A DNA stretch of 35,706 nt from JBQCHF01 sp051953655 (GTDB lineage Bacteria > Actinomycetota > Actinomycetes > Motilibacterales > Motilibacteraceae). The stretch spans positions 1 through 35,706 of the forward strand of contig JBQCIO010000188.1 in NCBI GenBank assembly GCA_051953655.1. Reading direction: 5' to 3'. A program made the translations under genes and the position numbers. Of the stretch, positions 13,269-20,692 are shown in pieces. The first letter of the stretch is position 1. The number at the start of each line of letters is the position of its first letter. The notes under the pieces are model-generated. The model was not told the origin of the DNA and made no database searches. It was given only the letters and a program-made list of their open reading frames with translations.

Positions 13269-14402
13269 GTGAGTGCTGGGGCCCTGGACGGACTGCTGGT
13301 CGCCGACTTCAGCCGGGTGCTGGCCGGCCCCTACGCCACCATGCTGCTGGCCGACCTCGGCGCCGACGTGGTGAAGGTCGAGCACCCGGACGGGGACGAG
13401 ACGCGTGCCTGGGGTCCGCCGTGGGGGCCGGACGGCACCTCCACCTACTTCCTGTCGGTCAACCGCAACAAGCGCTCGGTGGTGCTCGACCTGCGCACCC
13501 CCGACGGACTGAGGGCGGCGCGCGCCCTGGCCGCCCGCGCCGACGTCGTGGTGGAGAACCTGCGCCCGGGCGCCATGGACCGGCTGGGCCTCGGCTACGA
13601 CGACGTCCGAGCGGTCAACCCGCGCGTCGTCTACGGCTCGGTGTCCGGGTTCGGCAGCGGTGCCGGCGCGGCGCTGCCCGGCTACGACCTGCTGGTGCAG
13701 GCGATGGGCGGGCTGATGAGCGTGACCGGCCCGGGCCCGGGCGAGCCGACCAAGGCCGGCGTGGCACTGGTCGACGTCGTCACCGGGCTGCACCTGGCGC
13801 TGGGCGTGGTGGCCGCGCTGCGCCACCGCGACGCCACCGGCGAGGGGCAGCGGGTCGAGGTCAGCCTGCTCACCTCCTTGCTCTCGGCCTTGGTCAACCA
13901 GGGCAGCGCCTACGCCGTCGCGGGCGTCGTGCCCGGCATCCTCGGCAACGCGCACCCGAGCATCGCGCCGTACGAGCCCTACCCGACGTCGGAGGGGCAG
14001 CTGGTGCTCGCGGTCGGCAACGACCGGCAGTTCCGTGCGCTCGTGTCGGCCCTCGGCGCTCCGGCCCTGGCGGACGACCCGCGGTTCGCCACCAACCCGG
14101 CTCGGGTGGCGCACCGCGAGGCGCTGAAGGCGGAGCTCGTCACCCTGCTGGCCGCGCGGCCGGCGGGGGAGTGGACCGAGCTGCTCGCGCCCGCCGGCGT
14201 GCCGTGCGGGCCGGTGAACGACCTGGCGGGAGCCTTCGGCCTGGCCGACCGACTGGGGTTGCAGCCGGTCGTCGACGCCGGGGGCGTCCCGACCGTCGCC
14301 GATCCCGTCCGGCTGTCCGCCACGCCACCCAGCTACCGCAGCGCGCCGCCGCGGCTGGGCGAGCACACGGCCGAGGTGCTGGCGGAGCTCGGGCTGGGCT
14401 AG
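13269..14402 (+). CDS. family III (CaiB/BaiF) CoA transferase
   Basis: CaiB/BaiF proteins move CoA between carboxylic acids through a covalent aspartyl intermediate. The 377-residue product opens with the family start LDGLLVADFSRVLAGPYAT, followed by LADLGADVVKVEHPDGDETR and the NRNKRSVVLDL strand. The likely catalytic aspartate is in KAGVALVDVVTG (near residue 166), followed by LHRDATGEGQ-like ALRHRDATGEGQRVEVSL. The C terminus has the usual PPRLGEHTAEVLAELG. It is a little shorter than the 400-residue norm. Substrates cannot be told; no acyl-CoA dehydrogenase or hydratase accompanies it, and PrpE lies two genes away. The start is GTG at 13269 with TACGCT six bases upstream and no Shine-Dalgarno. 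It converges on the sigma factor gene with a 20-base gap. Confidence 0.9.
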   Translation: MSAGALDGLLVADFSRVLAGPYATMLLADLGADVVKVEHPDGDETRAWGPPWGPDGTSTYFLSVNRNKRSVVLDLRTPDGLRAARALAARADVVVENLRPGAMDRLGLGYDDVRAVNPRVVYGSVSGFGSGAGAALPGYDLLVQAMGGLMSVTGPGPGEPTKAGVALVDVVTGLHLALGVVAALRHRDATGEGQRVEVSLLTSLLSALVNQGSAYAVAGVVPGILGNAHPSIAPYEPYPTSEGQLVLAVGNDRQFRALVSALGAPALADDPRFATNPARVAHREALKAELVTLLAARPAGEWTELLAPAGVPCGPVNDLAGAFGLADRLGLQPVVDAGGVPTVADPVRLSATPPSYRSAPPRLGEHTAEVLAELGLG

Positions 14403-14422
14403 GCGGCTCGGCGGTCCCCTGG

Positions 14423-15406
14423 TCAGCCGGCCGGGTCCAGGCGCGGCTGCAGGCCGAAGGACGCGAACACCTGTGGGTCCTGGAAGACCACGTTGTGCGA
14501 GATGCCGCCTCGGCCGATGGTGAGCACCTGCAGGGTGTGCAGCCCCAGCACGCCGTCGTCGGAGGGGGCGTAGGCGGCCAGCGACGGTTGCCCGTTGGCG
14601 CCGACCGGCAGCATCCGCCACCCGGTGCCGCGCACGGCGAAGACGCGGGTGATGAAGCGGCCGTAGTCCTCCGCGCCGCGGTACCAGAGCGGGACGGGCG
14701 GCATCTCGAGGACGACGTCGGCCGTCAGCAGGCCCACCAGGGCGGGCACGTCGGCCGCCTCGAAGGCGCGCACGTAGCGCTCGAGGGACGCGCGTACTGC
14801 CGGGTCGGCGGGGTCCGCGAGCTCGTCCTCCCGTGGTGCCGCGGCCGCCAGCGTGGCCCGCGCTCGCTGCAGGGCGCTGTTCACCGACGCCGTCGACGTC
14901 GAGAGCTGATCGGCCACTTCCGCCGCGCTGAAGGCGAGCACGTCGCGCAGCACGAGCACCGCCCGCTGCCGTGGTGGCAGAAGCTGCAGCGCCGCCACCA
15001 GTGCGAGGCGCACGCTCTGCCTCTCGCCGGCCCGCTCCGCCGGATCGCGAGGGTCACCACCGCCCAGGTAGATGTCCGGGAGCGGCTGCAGCCACGGCAC
15101 CTCCAGGTCGGGGCGCAGCGGCGCATCCGGGTCGTTGCTCGGCCCGCCGAGCCCGGTCGGGAGCGGTCGACGTGAACGGGTCTCCAGCGCCGTGAGGCAG
15201 ACGTTGGTCGCGATCTTGTAGAGCCAGGTGCGGATGGACGCCCGGCTCTCGTCGTAGCGGTCGCTCGCTCGCCAGGCGCGCAGCATGGTCTCCTGCACCG
15301 CGTCCTCGGAGTCCGGCACCGATCCCAGCAATCGGTAGCAGTGCACGACGAGCTCGTGGCGCAGGGCCTCGGCCGCCTCGACCAGCTCTCCGCCAGCCTC
15401 CGCCAC
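14423..15406 (-). CDS. ECF-type sigma-70 factor with C-terminal SnoaL-like domain (SigG/SigJ type)
   Basis: This 327-residue protein directs RNA polymerase to alternative promoters. Sigma region 2 is clear near residues 12-75 (HCYRLLGSVPDSEDAVQETMLRAWR in short form, then SIRTWLYKIATNVCL). Region 4 lies near 130-185 with LPPRQRAVLVLRDVLAFSAA and the helix-turn-helix STSTASVNSALQRAR. The last 120 residues form a SnoaL_2/NTF2-like domain, typical of ECF factors that lack a classical anti-sigma partner and use the extra domain for self-control. The GTG at 15406 is chosen because GGAGGGAG (15412-15419, complement) lies 5 bases upstream. The frame is open much further upstream, up to 16084, but that part runs antisense through the reductase gene and is not real. 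Its divergent neighbour, a RibD/DHFR-like gene, is a likely target; no anti-sigma gene is seen. Confidence 0.9.
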   Translation of the reverse strand: MAEAGGELVEAAEALRHELVVHCYRLLGSVPDSEDAVQETMLRAWRASDRYDESRASIRTWLYKIATNVCLTALETRSRRPLPTGLGGPSNDPDAPLRPDLEVPWLQPLPDIYLGGGDPRDPAERAGERQSVRLALVAALQLLPPRQRAVLVLRDVLAFSAAEVADQLSTSTASVNSALQRARATLAAAAPREDELADPADPAVRASLERYVRAFEAADVPALVGLLTADVVLEMPPVPLWYRGAEDYGRFITRVFAVRGTGWRMLPVGANGQPSLAAYAPSDDGVLGLHTLQVLTIGRGGISHNVVFQDPQVFASFGLQPRLDPAG

Positions 15407-15443
15407 CTTCGCTCCCTCCGCGGCCCCATCACCTGCTCCGAGC

Positions 15444-15464
15444 CATCGCTGCCGTGCAGCGATG
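15444..15464. promoter_or_regulatory. perfect 9-bp inverted repeat in the sigma factor/reductase divergent region
   Basis: CATCGCTGC (15444-15452) and GCAGCGATG (15456-15464) form a perfect dyad around CGT. It lies 38 bases upstream of the sigma start in the 129-base divergent region. It could be an operator or an mRNA hairpin. Confidence 0.5.
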
Positions 15465-15496
15465 ACTTTGCGGTGCGCAGTCGGTATCTCCAGTGA

Positions 15497-15512
15497 CGCA
15501 TCGCCCGATGCG
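15497..15512. promoter_or_regulatory. perfect 7-bp inverted repeat upstream of the RibD/DHFR-like gene
   Basis: CGCATCG-CC-CGATGCG lies 24 bases upstream of the reductase ATG. It shares the CATCG/CGATG core with the dyad at 15444-15464, so both may bind the same protein. A Shine-Dalgarno GGAGGAG (15524-15530) follows. Confidence 0.5.
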
Positions 15513-15535
15513 CTGTCTCTGCCGGAGGAGATCAC

Positions 15536-16102
15536 ATGAACCGCGTCATCGTCATCCAGTTCTGCACCCTGGACGGCGTGGTCGAGGATCCGGACGGCTC
15601 GGCGGGCACGCCCGGTGGCGGCTGGGCGTTCCGGCACGGCCCCGAAGCGGTCGCCGGAGACAAGTTCCGGTTGGGTGAGCGGCTCGAGACCGGCACGCTG
15701 CTGCTGGGGCGCCGGACCTGGCAGCTGTTCTCCCGACTGTGGCCTCATCGATCGGACGCCTTCTCCTCCTCGATGAACCGGGCCTGCAAGGTCGTGGTCT
15801 CGAGCGGACGCCCGGATCTGTCCCCCTGGCAGAACTCCGCCCTCCTGCATGGCGATCTCGTCGCCGAGCTGCCGCGCCTGCGTGATCGGGGCGACGTGAT
15901 CGTCGCCGGCAGCATCGGCCTGGTGCACGCCCTGACCGAGAAGGACCTCGTCGACGAGTATCGGCTGCTCGTCTTCCCCAGCGTGGTCGGTGCCGGCCGG
16001 CGCCTGTTCTCCTCCACTGCTGCGCCCGGGGACTTCCGCCTCGCGGCGGTCGAGCAGAGCGGGCAAGCCGTTCTCATGCGGCATGAACGTGGAAGGCGCT
16101 GA
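15536..16102 (+). CDS. dihydrofolate reductase-family / RibD C-terminal-like reductase
   Basis: This 188-residue protein belongs to the RibD C-terminal/dihydrofolate reductase superfamily (YyaP/YwjB-like), NADPH-using enzymes mostly of unknown substrate. The N terminus VIVIQFCTLDGVVEDP has the family's first strand and 'SLDG'-like turn. GTLLLGRRTWQLF (about residues 53-65) and DVIVAGSIGLVHALTEKDLVDE (given as two parts, DVIVAGSIGLVHAL and TEKDLVDEYRL, about 121-145) form the cofactor site and following helix, and FPSVVGAGRRLF closes the fold. The ATG has a strong GGAGGAG five bases upstream. It is divergent from the ECF sigma factor across 129 bases with two dyads, a pairing seen with this sigma class, so it is a plausible sigma target. 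It ends 16 bases before the convergent GNAT gene. Confidence 0.88.
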   Translation: MNRVIVIQFCTLDGVVEDPDGSAGTPGGGWAFRHGPEAVAGDKFRLGERLETGTLLLGRRTWQLFSRLWPHRSDAFSSSMNRACKVVVSSGRPDLSPWQNSALLHGDLVAELPRLRDRGDVIVAGSIGLVHALTEKDLVDEYRLLVFPSVVGAGRRLFSSTAAPGDFRLAAVEQSGQAVLMRHERGRR

Positions 16103-16118
16103 ACGTGTGGTCGCTGCG

Positions 16119-16670
16119 TCACCCGGCCGAGCCGCCCGTCAGCCGGCTGTAGACGTACATGTCCTTGAGCTCTGGACCCACCCGCTCCCAACGCCGGAGG
16201 AGCCCCTCGCGCTGGTAGCCGCAGGACTGCGCGGCGCGCCACGAGGCCTCGTTCCACGGCTCCACGAACAGCTGCAGGCGCTGGATCTCCGGCAGCCTCT
16301 CGCCCCACTCAGTCACCGCTGCGAGTGCGTTCGTCGCGTAGCCCCGGCGCCGGAACCGCGGGGCGACCCAGTACCCGATGGAGACTCGACCTCGGTCGAT
16401 CTCACGGGTCCACAGCCCGACCTGGCCCACCGCCTCGTTGGTGTCAGGTTCGGTGACGGCGAACGAGTAGCCGACGCCCTCCCTCAGGCGGTCGTGCTGG
16501 CGCCGCAGGTAGGCCGCGACCTCCTCCGCGTCCCCGTGCGCTGGAACGGTCGTGATGAGCGGGATCAGCGGGTCGGCACCGGCCGAGGCCACCACGGCCG
16601 CGTCCCGGGCCTCGAAAGGTCGCAGGACGACGCTCGGGTGGACGAGTCGCGGGATGGCGGTCGGCAGCAC
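16119..16670 (-). CDS. GNAT-family N-acetyltransferase (RimJ/RimL-like)
   Basis: This 183-residue GCN5-related acetyltransferase is of the RimJ/RimL subgroup. VVLRPFEARDAAVV near residues 14-27 is the first strand-helix. VSIGYWVAPRFRRRGYATNAL near 96-116 (as VSIGYWVAPRF then RRRGYATNAL) holds the acetyl-CoA-binding (Q/R)RxGxA motif. LQLFVEPWNEASWRAAQSCG with GYQREGLLRR is the typical 'N-x-x-S-x-x-x-x-x-x-x-x-G-F' end of the fold. Substrates of this subgroup range from ribosomal protein N termini to small amines. The start is GTG at 16670; a promoter-like element is spaced for a leaderless transcript, and no good Shine-Dalgarno exists. It lies 84 bases downstream of the HNH gene on the same strand and converges on the reductase. 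Confidence 0.88.
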   Translation of the reverse strand: MLPTAIPRLVHPSVVLRPFEARDAAVVASAGADPLIPLITTVPAHGDAEEVAAYLRRQHDRLREGVGYSFAVTEPDTNEAVGQVGLWTREIDRGRVSIGYWVAPRFRRRGYATNALAAVTEWGERLPEIQRLQLFVEPWNEASWRAAQSCGYQREGLLRRWERVGPELKDMYVYSRLTGGSAG

Positions 16671-16677
16671 CCTGCCG

Positions 16678-16706
16678 ATGCTTCTGCGTCCTTCTCAGGG
16701 AGACAA
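16678..16706 (-). promoter_or_regulatory. candidate promoter of the GNAT gene
   Basis: On the complement strand TTGTCT (16706-16701), 17 bases, AAGCAT (16683-16678), then seven bases to the GTG at 16670. This places the transcription start at about the start codon. Confidence 0.4.
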
Positions 16707-16753
16707 GCGAGTTCGAGTGCCGGAGGCGCACCCTGCTCGGGGCAGTGGGCGTG

Positions 16754-18352
16754 TCAGCGGGTGCGGACCCAGGTTCTCGTGGGGTCGACCCAGGCGGGGG
16801 CTCGCCATTCGGTGCCGCCGCCTGTGACATCGCCCGGGGTGGCTCTGATGTCCCAGTGCTGGTCGTGGACGAGGTGGTGGTGCCAGAGGCAGAGCAGGCG
16901 CAGCTCGTCCAGGTTGGTTTCTCCGCCGAGGGTCCACCAGGTGATGTGGTGCGCTTGGGACCAGTCCGGGGGTCGGTCGCAGCCGGGACCGACGCAGCCC
17001 TTGTCCCGCAGGGCGAGGAGTCTTCGCTGGTCGGGCGTCGCCAACCGTCTGGCTCGGCCGACGTCGATGGGTCTGCTCTCGCCGTCCAGGACGACGGGGA
17101 TGATCCCTGCTTCGCAGGCGAGGAGGCGGGCCTGCTCGACCGAGATGCGGGAGCCAGCCGAGGTGGTGGACAGGATCTGCGCGGCCCGGTGGGCTCCGGG
17201 GGTCGGCTCGCCCTTCTCGCTTGCCCGCAGCTCGGCGAGAGTGACCGCGACCAGCAGCCCGTCGCGGGACGGCGCGGCGACCTTGCCGCGGAAGGAGTCG
17301 GGCACCGATGGCACGGACGGGACACCGTCGAGCGAGAGCCCGAGGTCGACCCCGAGGTCGAGGGCCTGCTGCCCGGCCGGCTGCCCGGTGTGCGGGTCGG
17401 CCCCGTCCGCGGTGATGTCGACCGGCTCGTCGCCGTCTACGTCCTCAGCGCAGTTCTCGTCGTCGTTCTCGTTGCCCGCGTTGGTCTTCTGCTGAGGCAG
17501 GATGCGCCCGGCGACGGTGACGGTCTCCAGCAGCGCGTCGAGCATTCGCTGCTTGGCGGTGCGCGGGTCCGGCAGCTCCGCGGTCCCGATCGGCGCTGCG
17601 AGCGGCTCGAGGACCGACTTGAGGCGGGCTTCCATGTCGGGGGTGAGCAGCGCGTGCAGCTCGGTGAGTGCCCCGTCGGTGCGGGCGTGGCGGCGGAAGG
17701 ACAGCCCGCACAGGTCCCGCAGCCGGGACCGGTCCGCGGTGGGTCGCTCGGCCGGTTCTGGGCCGAGGTCCTCGCGCAGCTGCCGGCCGAGCACCTCCAG
17801 GCCCTGCGGGGACCGTTGGTGGCACAGCTCGACCATCGTGTCCTCGGCGAACTCCAGCGCCTGCCGGCTGGCCCCGTCGAAGGTGGCCAGTTCCTTCAGG
17901 ACGATCCCGATCCGGTGCGCCTGCTCGAACGAGACGAACCCGGCGGCCATCCCCGCCGCCCGCGGGCACGGGGCCGGCTCGGGGTCGCTCAACGCGCGGG
18001 CCGCCGACGCCGCGTGCAGCGCCCGGGCCTGCCGCACCAGCGTCCGCGCCCGGGGGAGGTCCATCCGCAGCGCCTGGGCGAGCCAGTCCTCGGTCCTGCG
18101 CACCCCGGAGATCCCCTGCGCCACGCCGCGCCGCTCGCACTCGTGCAGCAGGCACAGCAGCACCAGCATCAGCTGGTTCAGCACCGTCCCCACCAGGTGC
18201 AGCAGCGCCACCAGCTCCGACGGCTTCGCCGCGGAGAAGTCCACCCGACCCGCCCCCGGGGCGACCACCGCCTCGAGCGAGTCCGCGACCCGCAGCAGCC
18301 CGACCGCCGGCGGGGAGGACCCCACCCCGGCGCGGTCGACGCTGTCTGCCAT
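16754..18352 (-). CDS. DUF222 / HNH endonuclease-domain protein (13E12 repeat family)
   Basis: This 532-residue protein has the layout of the actinobacterial 13E12 repeat family: a helical DUF222 region over roughly residues 20-330 and a C-terminal HNH nuclease motif near 450-505. The HNH part shows GCVGPGCDRPPDW, AHHITWW, GGETNLDELRLLC and WHHHLVHDQHWDI, so the metal and catalytic His, Asn and His and the zinc-type cysteines are present. Between the domains an Asp/Glu/Gly-rich linker (about residues 290-345) looks disordered. The cellular role of these proteins is not known; they are often multicopy, and some are damage-inducible in mycobacteria. Consistent with that, a LexA-type box lies over the promoter. 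The start is ATG at 18352 with no ribosome site, and TAAGAT six bases upstream suggests a leaderless mRNA. Confidence 0.9.
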   Translation of the reverse strand: MADSVDRAGVGSSPPAVGLLRVADSLEAVVAPGAGRVDFSAAKPSELVALLHLVGTVLNQLMLVLLCLLHECERRGVAQGISGVRRTEDWLAQALRMDLPRARTLVRQARALHAASAARALSDPEPAPCPRAAGMAAGFVSFEQAHRIGIVLKELATFDGASRQALEFAEDTMVELCHQRSPQGLEVLGRQLREDLGPEPAERPTADRSRLRDLCGLSFRRHARTDGALTELHALLTPDMEARLKSVLEPLAAPIGTAELPDPRTAKQRMLDALLETVTVAGRILPQQKTNAGNENDDENCAEDVDGDEPVDITADGADPHTGQPAGQQALDLGVDLGLSLDGVPSVPSVPDSFRGKVAAPSRDGLLVAVTLAELRASEKGEPTPGAHRAAQILSTTSAGSRISVEQARLLACEAGIIPVVLDGESRPIDVGRARRLATPDQRRLLALRDKGCVGPGCDRPPDWSQAHHITWWTLGGETNLDELRLLCLWHHHLVHDQHWDIRATPGDVTGGGTEWRAPAWVDPTRTWVRTR

Positions 18353-18358
18353 GCACTC

Positions 18359-18381
18359 ATCTTACCCGAACACGCGTACGA
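18359..18381 (-). promoter_or_regulatory. SOS (LexA-type) box and -10 of the 13E12/HNH gene
   Basis: CCGAAC-ACGC-GTACGA (18366-18381, + strand) matches the actinobacterial LexA consensus TCGAAC-N4-GTTCGA at 10 of 12 positions. Directly next to it TAAGAT (complement of 18359-18364) makes a good -10, six bases from the ATG. A repressor bound at the box would cover the -10/-35 spacer. No clear -35 is seen. Confidence 0.65.
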
Positions 18382-18511
18382 ACAGCAGGGCTGTCCACAG
18401 GAGAAAGTAAGGCACAGCAACGGGTTCTCGCGGATGAGCTGCTTGGAGTGAGGGTGACCCTGGTTTACATAGAAGACCTCAGGGGCACCCTCGCCCCAAC
18501 AAGGACCGGCG
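18382..18511. other. gene-free stretch between the HNH gene and the operon terminator
   Basis: No gene is supported between 18353 and 18617 (265 bases). Besides the SOS box and the terminator hairpin listed separately, it has a small perfect dyad AGGGT-G-ACCCT near 18452-18462 and is less GC-rich around 18400-18480 than its surroundings. Nothing else is recognised. Confidence 0.4.
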
Positions 18512-18534
18512 GCGGGGCGGCCGACCCGCCCCGC
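18512..18534 (-). terminator. terminator of the Lrp-aminotransferase-PPOX-FAD operon
   Basis: GCGGGGCGG (18512-18520) and CCGCCCCGC (18526-18534) form a perfect 9-bp stem with a 5-base loop, 84 bases beyond the stop of the leftward FAD oxidoreductase gene. Read on the complement strand the stem is followed after a few bases by TCCTTGTT, a modest T-rich stretch. Confidence 0.6.
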
Positions 18535-18617
18535 GCCCGACGTCCTCGGTCAACAGCCGCTCTTCGTTGTGGATGCGGTGCTCGAGGAGACCCCAGCACC
18601 AGAGCCCGCCGCACGCC

Positions 18618-20018
18618 TCAGTGCCCGAGAAACCGCCCGAAGACGGCCGCCCGCCGCGAGGGCCGACCCGTCCGCTCCTCCTCCGCGTCCGCGCCGGTCA
18701 TGGTGCGCAGCCCGAGGTTGGTCCCGATCCAGCGCAGCGGCTCGGGCTCCCAACGAGGGGAGCGGTGGCCGACCCACGGCAACCGGGTGAGCTCGGTGTC
18801 CCGGCCCAGGACCAGGTCGGCGAGCGTGCGCCCGGCCAGGTTGGAGGTCCCGACACCGTCGCCGACGTAGCCACCCGCCCACGCCAGGCCCGTCGCAGCA
18901 TCGAGTCCCACGGAGGCGAACCAGTCGCGCGGCACGCCGAGCGGGCCGCCCCAGGCGTGGGTGACGGCGACGTCGCGCAGCACCGGGAACAGGTCGACCA
19001 GCGTGCGCCGCAGCTCGCCGAACACCCGCGGGTCGCGGTCGTACTCCGGCCGCACCTGCGAGCCGAGGTGGTACGGCGCGCCGCGGCCGCCGAAGGCCAG
19101 CCGGCCGTCTTCGGTGCGCTGGCCGTAGATGATGAGGTGGCGGTGGTCGGCGAAGGTCTCGCGCTCCCGCAACCCGATCTGCTCCCACACGTCGTCGGGG
19201 AGCGGCTCGGTGGCGATCATCAACGAGTAGACCGGCGCCACCGCGCGGCGCTGACCCGGCAGGCCCGGCGTGTAGCCCTCGGTGGCCCGCACGACGTGGC
19301 GGGCACGCACCGTCCCTCGCGTCGTCCGCACCTCGTGCGGGGCGATCGCGGTCACCGGCGTCTGCTCGAGCACGGTGACGCCCCGGCGCTCGACAGCCTC
19401 GGCGAGCCCGCGCACCAGGCGGCCGGGGTGGATGCGGGCGCAGTGCGGCGTGTACGTCGCACCCAGCACGCGGGTGGCGGCGACGCGCCCCGACGCCTCG
19501 GCCGCGTCCAGCAGCCGCAGGTCCTCCTCGCCGAAGCCCCAGCTCCGAGCGTCGAAGACCTCGGCCTGCGCCCGCTGCAGCTGCACCGGGGTGCGGGCCA
19601 GCACCACGGTGCCGCCCTTGGCGTAGTGGCAGTCGATGCCCTCCGCCTCGGCCACCCTCCCGACCTCGTCGACGGTCGCCTCCATCGCGCGCTGCTGGGC
19701 GATCGCGGCGTCCCGTCCGCCCGACCGGGCGACCTTCGCTGTGGAGGCAGGGAACAGCGCCGAGCACCAGCCGCCGTTGCGCCCCGACGCTCCGAAGCCG
19801 GCCACCTCGCGCTCGAGCACGGCGATCCGCAGCGACGGGTCCTCCGACGCGAGGTAGTAGGCGGTCCACAAGCCGGTGAACCCTGCACCGACGATCGCGA
19901 TGTCGACCTCCAGGTCGCCGTCGAGCGGCGGCCGGGGCGAGATCGCAGCGGGGAGGGTGTCGTGCCAGAGGGACAGGCGGCGGTAGCGGTCGGTGGAAGG
20001 GCCCGCCAGGGCGGTCAT
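18618..20018 (-). CDS. FAD-dependent oxidoreductase (DadA/PuuB-like amine or amino-acid oxidase)
   Basis: This 466-residue protein belongs to the DAO family (D-amino-acid dehydrogenase, sarcosine oxidase, gamma-glutamylputrescine oxidase). The FAD-binding dinucleotide motif is IAIVGAGFTGLW with Gly44, Gly46 and Gly49, followed by the ribose-binding acid in LEREVAGFGASGRNGG. Near the C terminus WAGGYVGDGVGTSNLAGR is the second flavin contact. The ASGRNGG stretch is typical of PuuB/OrdL-like members. In this operon, next to an aminotransferase and across from an aldehyde dehydrogenase, oxidation of an amine or aminated intermediate to an aldehyde is the likely job, but the substrate is inferred. 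The ATG at 20018 overlaps the upstream stop (ATGA), which fixes the start; an in-frame opening 38 codons earlier is not used. A paralogue of similar type starts at 35352. Confidence 0.88.
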   Translation of the reverse strand: MTALAGPSTDRYRRLSLWHDTLPAAISPRPPLDGDLEVDIAIVGAGFTGLWTAYYLASEDPSLRIAVLEREVAGFGASGRNGGWCSALFPASTAKVARSGGRDAAIAQQRAMEATVDEVGRVAEAEGIDCHYAKGGTVVLARTPVQLQRAQAEVFDARSWGFGEEDLRLLDAAEASGRVAATRVLGATYTPHCARIHPGRLVRGLAEAVERRGVTVLEQTPVTAIAPHEVRTTRGTVRARHVVRATEGYTPGLPGQRRAVAPVYSLMIATEPLPDDVWEQIGLRERETFADHRHLIIYGQRTEDGRLAFGGRGAPYHLGSQVRPEYDRDPRVFGELRRTLVDLFPVLRDVAVTHAWGGPLGVPRDWFASVGLDAATGLAWAGGYVGDGVGTSNLAGRTLADLVLGRDTELTRLPWVGHRSPRWEPEPLRWIGTNLGLRTMTGADAEEERTGRPSRRAAVFGRFLGH

Positions 20019-20692
20019 CGGTGCTCCACGACGAGCTGTCGGAGGTAGTCGGGGACTGGCAGGGGAGCGCGCAGGTCGGGAGCCGGCACGGGCTTTCCCC
20101 ACACCTCGCGGATCGGGACCGTGCCGGCCCACACGGGCAGGTCGAGGTCAGCGGGGTCGTCCTCCGGCGGCGCGTCGGACACCTTCACCGACCACTCGAG
20201 CAGCGGCAGGGAGAGCACGAGGGTGGCTGCCAGCTCCTTCGCGTTGGGACGTCGCGCCTTGTCCCACCGCCCCGGCAGCCAGCGCTCGGACATCGCCCGC
20301 AAACCGTCCAGCTTGGCCGCACCCTCGAGGGGAGAGGCGGTGCCGAGCACCATCGCCGAGCGGTAGTGCATGGACGACTCGAACGACGAGCGCGCCAGCA
20401 CCCAGCCGTCGAGCACCGTGACGGTGAGGCAGCAGGGCGCGCCGGCAGCGAGCGCGCGGAACAGCCGGCTCCCGGTGGAGCCGTGCATGAGGACGTCGTC
20501 CCCGACCCGGGCGTAGCCGACCGGAAGCACGAACGGCTGACCGGAGTCGACCAGCCCCAGGTGCGCCACCCGGCCGGCGTCGAGCACCGCGTCCAGGTCC
20601 TCCCGGGCGGAGCGCTGCTTGTCCGGCAGCCGCCGGACCCGCGTGCGATCCGCCCGGGAGGGCTGGTCCGCGGAGGTCAGAGGCGGTTCCAC
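20015..20692 (-). CDS. pyridoxamine 5'-phosphate oxidase-family split-barrel protein
   Basis: This 225-residue protein has the FMN-binding split-barrel fold of the PPOX superfamily: RVAHLGLVDSGQPFVLPVGY (about residues 41-60), VLMHGSTGSRLFRAL, then CCLTVTVLDGWVLARS and HYRSAMVLGTA strands. The C terminus has PVWAGTVPIREVWGKPVPAPDL. It is not a canonical PdxH; proteins like this are common in actinobacteria and of unknown substrate. It starts at GTG 20692, overlapping the aminotransferase stop by 16 bases, and its stop overlaps the FAD oxidoreductase start by four, so it is translationally embedded between a PLP enzyme and a flavoenzyme. A role in cofactor supply or detoxification of the aldehyde or peroxide products is possible but speculative. 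The start is the least certain part, since only a weak GAGG is upstream. Confidence 0.82.
   Translation of the reverse strand: MEPPLTSADQPSRADRTRVRRLPDKQRSAREDLDAVLDAGRVAHLGLVDSGQPFVLPVGYARVGDDVLMHGSTGSRLFRALAAGAPCCLTVTVLDGWVLARSSFESSMHYRSAMVLGTASPLEGAAKLDGLRAMSERWLPGRWDKARRPNAKELAATLVLSLPLLEWSVKVSDAPPEDDPADLDLPVWAGTVPIREVWGKPVPAPDLRAPLPVPDYLRQLVVEHR

Noticed and set aside
15407..16084. N-terminal extension of the sigma factor up to 16084
   Set aside because: The extra 226 codons are antisense to the reductase gene and carry no sigma features; the GTG at 15406 has a strong ribosome site.
16700..16740. tRNA-like TTCGAGT and acceptor-like sequence before the GNAT gene
   Set aside because: The flanking bases do not form the T-arm or acceptor stem, and no anticodon arm is found; only chance similarity to a tRNA 3' end.
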